Below, piece after piece: positions 9,282-11,956 of a stretch of DNA of 11,956 nucleotides; within the stretch, counting starts at the first letter, position 1, and each line of letters starts with the position of its first letter. The notes below the pieces were generated by a model, which was not told the DNA's origin, did not search any database, and saw only the letters and a program-made list of their open reading frames with translations. A program made the position numbers and the translations under genes. This DNA is from Monoraphidium neglectum (lineage: Eukaryota > Chlorophyta > Chlorophyceae > Sphaeropleales > Selenastraceae), in assembly GCF_000611645.1 (NCBI RefSeq), contig NW_014011845.1, positions 1 through 11,956 of the forward strand. Reading direction: 5' to 3'.

Positions 9282-11271
9282 CGGGGGAGCGTGCGGGCTG
9301 AGAGGCTGCCGCCACGCGGGTCCTATCGGCTGCTGGGATCGCAGGACGCGTTGTCTGGGCGAAGGGCCGAGTTCTTCGCAAGCGCCGGGTCCCTTCTGAA
9401 GCTTTGAGCATGCAAGCACACCGCACACCCTCACGACCGCGGTTGACAGTGACAAACACCCACTCGGCTGCGCAGGTTCCACGCCGTGAACGAGACGAGT
9501 GTGGAGTCGTGGGTGCGGGACAGCAGCGGCGCCGACATCACAAAGTTCCTGGACGCCACCTCACTCAGCAGCGGGCGGCGGCAGGTGCGCGAGGCGGCGC
9601 ACCTTCGCGCCCAATCCAGTCAGCCAGCATGCTGGGCATGGCTGCCTTGGCCCGCGCCGAGCAAGAGGGCCCTCGGCCTGTGCCACCGGAGGGGACCTCG
9701 GTCCAAGCGCGCGTGCGCGCGCACGCGCGGCGCGCGCGCCGTGGTGGGTGATCGCGTTTTCCTCACCGACGCGTCTCGTCACACGTGCAGGTGCCTCCTC
9801 CCGAGGACGACGACGGCACCGTGAATAACCTGTTTGCCTTCCCGGCAGAGGACAACTTCGCAGGTGAGCTTCAAGTAGGCTGAGAGCCCCTTGTACAAGC
9901 GCACTGTCCGCACGCAGGCGTCGGCTCCCACGAGAGCTGCGGGCGGCCACGTACATGCATGGGCGCAATGATACAACCTGCACCGGGCCCGCGCCAAAAT
10001 TGACCACAACGGCGGCCCTCGACCTCGTTTGCATGCAAACAAAAGGTATTGGTCTCACCCACATCCTGAGATACAACGCCCCTCCCCTCACCTGGCCACA
10101 ATCGCAGGCGTCAAGTACCCGCTGTCCTGGATCAACGCAGTCAAGGCCAAGTCGCGGCCGGGGCGGCGGTGGCGGGTGCTGCTGGACGCGGCGGCCTACG
10201 TGCCCACGCAGCCCCTGGACCTCAGCAGCGTGCGGCCCGATTTTGTGTCCATGTCTTTCTACAAGGTGGGCTGGGCCTCGGGGGGGGGGGCCGATCGCCG
10301 AGCACTGCAGAGGGCTTGACAAGGGGGGCAAAATAGGTGCCGCACACAACTGCGGATGTGGGCCATGATTTTTAGTGAAGGTTGTGTTCGAGGACGGGGT
10401 GCTCAGGGAAGGGGCTGTGTGGGCGGGGCTTCGAGCTGCCCCGAAGAGAGCGCAGGCGTGGCGTTGGTCGGGGTATCTGCGCTAACCAGTGATGTCCGTA
10501 TCCCATAGCTGCTGAGCTGCAGGGTGTGTCGTACCACCCCAATTGTTCAACAAGGCCCCATCACAATCGCGGCGCCGTGCCCTCCACCTCCTTCCATTTG
10601 ACGCCCCCTCACCCCTCACGCCTCAATCCTCACCCCTCACGCCCTCAGATCTTCGGCTACCCGACGGGCCTGGGCGCCCTCATCGTGCGCGTGGACGCCG
10701 CGGCAGACCTCAAAAAGGTGACGCCCGCACCCGCCCCCTTCCACCCCCTCCCCCTTGCAAACAGCACCTCACGACACACGCTCGCGCATGCCGCACTGCC
10801 AGCGCCCCCACGCCGCCCACCCCCCCTCTTCTTGCAAACCCGCCTGCACAACTGCCCCCGTCTGTCCCTCTCCTGCGCGACTGAATAACACCCCCCGCGC
10901 CAGATGTTCTGGGGCGGCGGCAGCGTGGCGCTGGCGACCAGCGCGGGCGACTTCCACGTGCTCAAGTGCCGGCCCAGCGAGATGCTGGAGGACGGCACGG
11001 TCAGCTTCCTGGACATCGCGGCGCTGCGGCACGGGTTCGACCTGATGACAAACCTGGGGGGCACACACGCGATACAGGTGAGGGGCGAGGGTGTGTTTCA
11101 AACGCATGTGTGTGCGTGTGTGTGGTGTGTTGTATGCGTGGCGTGTATATCTGTGTGAGTGAGCCTGGGAGAGAGTGAGTCTGGGAGAGAGTGAATCTCA
11201 CTCTCTCCCAGACTTGTGTGTGTGGGTGCGTGGATGCGTGCGTGCGTGCGTGCGTGCGCGCGTGTGTGTTG

Positions 11272-11303
<32 letters not shown>

Positions 11304-11950
11304 TGTGTGTGTGTGTGTGTGTGCGCGCGCGCGCATCCATCGCCTTGTCACCTCAATCCTGAACCCGCTACCCTGTACCCCCCGCGCAGGGCCACGTGGA
11401 GTCCCTGCGCGCGTGGACCCACCAGGCCCTCATCAGCCTGCGCCATGCCAACGGGCAGCCCGTGGTGGCCCTCTTCGGGAAGCACCACCTGCCGGAGGCC
11501 GCCAAGGTGCAGGGCGGCATCTTCAACTTCGCGCTGCTCAAGCCCGACGGCTCACGTGAGTCTCACCCGCGCGACGCAGGTGTTTTTGGGAGGGGGAAAC
11601 GGGGCGGGGCGAGCACCCGCGCGCCTGCAACCGCTTGCGGCATATGTGATTCGAAAAAACATACGTTTACAATCGCTTCTGAATCTATCCGCCCCCGCAG
11701 TCTTCTCCTACAAGTCGTTCGAGGTCGCCGCCGCGGAGGCCGGCCTCCACGTCCGCACCGGCGCGGAGTGCAACCCTGGCGCCTGCTACGCCTACCTGGG
11801 GGTGGCCGAGGCCGAGGTCGAGGCGCTGGCTGGCACCAAGGAGGGCTGCCATGACGACGTGGAGTATGCGCACGTGGCGCGGGCGGTTGTGCCGGCCATG
11901 CACGGCGCGGTGGAGAGCATGGACATGGCGGACGGGCGGCACGTGCGGAT
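6433..11950 (+). CDS. Thioredoxin (ACHT-like) fused to Moco-sulfurase-type cysteine desulfurase; 13 exons, 3' end outside window
   Basis: Exons: 6433-6808, 7066-7166, 7455-7601, 7871-8236, 8493-8680, 8875-9051, 9476-9584, 9791-9863, 10108-10265, 10649-10717, 10904-11077, 11390-11555 and 11701-11950. They total 2354 bp (784 codons plus two bases). All junctions are GT-AG and phase-consistent. Residues 1 to about 88 are Arg/Ser/Pro/Ala-rich, like a plastid transit peptide. Residues 92-229 are a thioredoxin domain, 230-300 an Ala-rich linker, and 303 onward an ABA3/MOCOS-like PLP domain. Exon 4 carries the end of the thioredoxin, the linker and the start of the desulfurase, so the fusion does not depend on splice choice. 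The ATG at 6433 (AGCCATGAAC) is the best-context start; in-frame ATGs at 6223 and 6316 would add a hydrophobic segment. The TGA at 11952 lies within GTGAGC, a donor, so the gene continues. A C-terminal MOSC domain, as in ABA3, may follow but cannot be seen. Likely role: mobilising sulfur from cysteine as a persulfide. Confidence 0.85.
6706..7933 (+). other. ACHT-like thioredoxin domain (residues 92-229)
   Basis: Begins AEKWWKKD, the KWW entry typical of plant atypical Cys/His-rich thioredoxins. Then comes RLVLVDFFATWCNGC with redox cysteines Cys132 and Cys135 (WCNGC instead of WCGPC), PELCKYAKD, KFVKV, the cis-proline segment KSLP (Pro178), and VVYDPKRGKLVG. It ends with FKLDPNGFVIP. The split Asp126 codon and later junctions restore an unbroken fold. 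The ACHT relatives I know are plastid proteins, which agrees with the transit-like N-terminus. The assignment to a thioredoxin fold is firm; the subfamily is likely. Confidence 0.85.
8699..8737 (+). repeat. (GT)n microsatellite in intron 5 of the fusion gene
   Basis: 39 bases of perfect alternating GT, followed by GC-interrupted repeats to about 8760. It begins 18 bases after the donor at 8681. Confidence 0.97.
9241..9279 (+). repeat. (GT)n microsatellite in intron 6 of the fusion gene
   Basis: 39 bases of perfect GT, the same phase and length as the run in the preceding intron. The flanks differ. A short AGAGAGAGAG run lies upstream, near 9163. Confidence 0.97.
10280..10290 (+). repeat. G11 homopolymer in intron 9
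   Basis: Eleven G in a row, 14 bases after the donor at 10266. Other short G runs surround it (GTGGGCTGGG before, GGGGGG at 10323). Length errors are likely here in sequencing. Confidence 0.95.
11178..11214 (+). repeat. Perfect inverted repeat (17-bp arms, 3-base loop) in intron 11
   Basis: The left arm AGTCTGGGAGAGAGTGA (11178-11194) and right arm TCACTCTCTCCCAGACT (11198-11214) are exact reverse complements around ATC. CTGGGAGAGAGTGA also occurs directly upstream at 11165-11178, giving a tandem copy of the left arm. Confidence 0.97.
11234..11336 (+). repeat. GT/GCGT/GC alternating tract in intron 11
   Basis: Blocks of TGCG repeats, then (GT)n, then (GC)n. From 11270 to 11336, purine and pyrimidine alternate without a break for 67 bases. 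It ends about 50 bases before the exon 12 acceptor. Confidence 0.95.
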
Positions 11951-11956
11951 GTGAGC
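11951..11956 (+). other. Splice donor GTGAGC at the window edge (start of intron 13)
   Basis: Exon 13 ends ...CGG AT at 11950 and is followed by GTGAGC, the same donor form used elsewhere in this gene (9864). Reading through would give ATG TGA, a stop just after HVR. That would cut the conserved desulfurase domain before its last block, so splicing is the better reading. Confidence 0.8.

Larger units (their letters stand above)
8153..11950 (+). other. Moco-sulfurase/cysteine-desulfurase (aminotransferase class V) domain, residues 303 onward, C-terminal end missing
   Basis: Follows ABA3 nearly block by block: EFLKRFGSRYGY; YLDYTGSSVYANSQLEAIF; LFGNPHS; ALKIVGETYPW; ENHNSVLGVREYAMAKGG (His436, expected to stack on PLP); NLFAFPAEDNF; RVLLDAAA (Asp539, for the PLP ring nitrogen); SFYK-IFGYPTGLGALIVR with PLP Lys565 as the last residue of exon 9; WGGGSVA; FLDIAALRHGF; GGIFNFALLKPDGS; HVRTGAECNPGAC with Cys725 and Cys730; and a final HVR. 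Cys725 aligns with the persulfide-carrying cysteine of the Moco sulfurases. The ABA3 CFC motif is AEC here. The last seen residues match the start of the AVRVSFGYM block, so some tens of residues remain outside the window. Confidence 0.87.

Noticed and set aside
11952..11954. TGA as the true end of the fusion gene
   Set aside because: It overlaps a GTGAGC donor, and the last conserved block of the desulfurase domain is still missing.

Overview
The window is nuclear DNA of a GC-rich eukaryote, most likely a green alga (Chlorophyta). It is compact, with three genes in a row on the + strand. Introns are short (about 130-420 bp) with GTGAGT/GTGCGT-type donors and CAG acceptors. Exons carry CAG (Gln) runs, introns carry GT runs, there is one TGTAA polyadenylation signal of the chlorophyte type, and the best relatives I recognise are plant families (COM1, ACHT thioredoxin, ABA3). 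The species cannot be named from this.

Layout. (1) 172-1871: a complete six-exon gene for a ChaC-type gamma-glutamylcyclotransferase (266 aa), with one GC-AG intron, a 31-bp first coding exon and a poly-Gln C-terminal tail. (2) 1872-2291: its 3' end with TGTAA, then the leader of the next gene. (3) 2292-5221: a two-exon gene (915 aa) for the DNA-end-resection factor COM1/CtIP/Sae2, with an N-terminal coiled coil, a long low-complexity middle and the conserved C-terminal CxxC and RHR domain. (4) 5222-6432: about 1.2 kb with no supported gene. (5) 6433 to the right edge: at least 13 exons of one gene that joins an ACHT-like thioredoxin domain to a molybdenum-cofactor-sulfurase-type (ABA3/MOCOS) PLP-dependent cysteine desulfurase domain. 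The gene runs off the window: the apparent stop at 11952 lies in a splice-donor sequence, and the conserved end of the domain has not yet been reached.

The genes need not work together. Genes 1 and 3 both concern thiol/sulfur chemistry (glutathione breakdown; sulfur mobilisation from cysteine), while gene 2 belongs to DNA double-strand-break repair and meiosis. The most interesting item is the thioredoxin-desulfurase fusion. The domain junction lies inside one exon, so it does not rest on guessed splicing. It suggests a self-contained pair in which the thioredoxin dithiol releases or transfers the persulfide sulfur of the desulfurase.

All gene models were built by eye from splice consensus, reading phase and remembered family motifs. 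No search or alignment was run.
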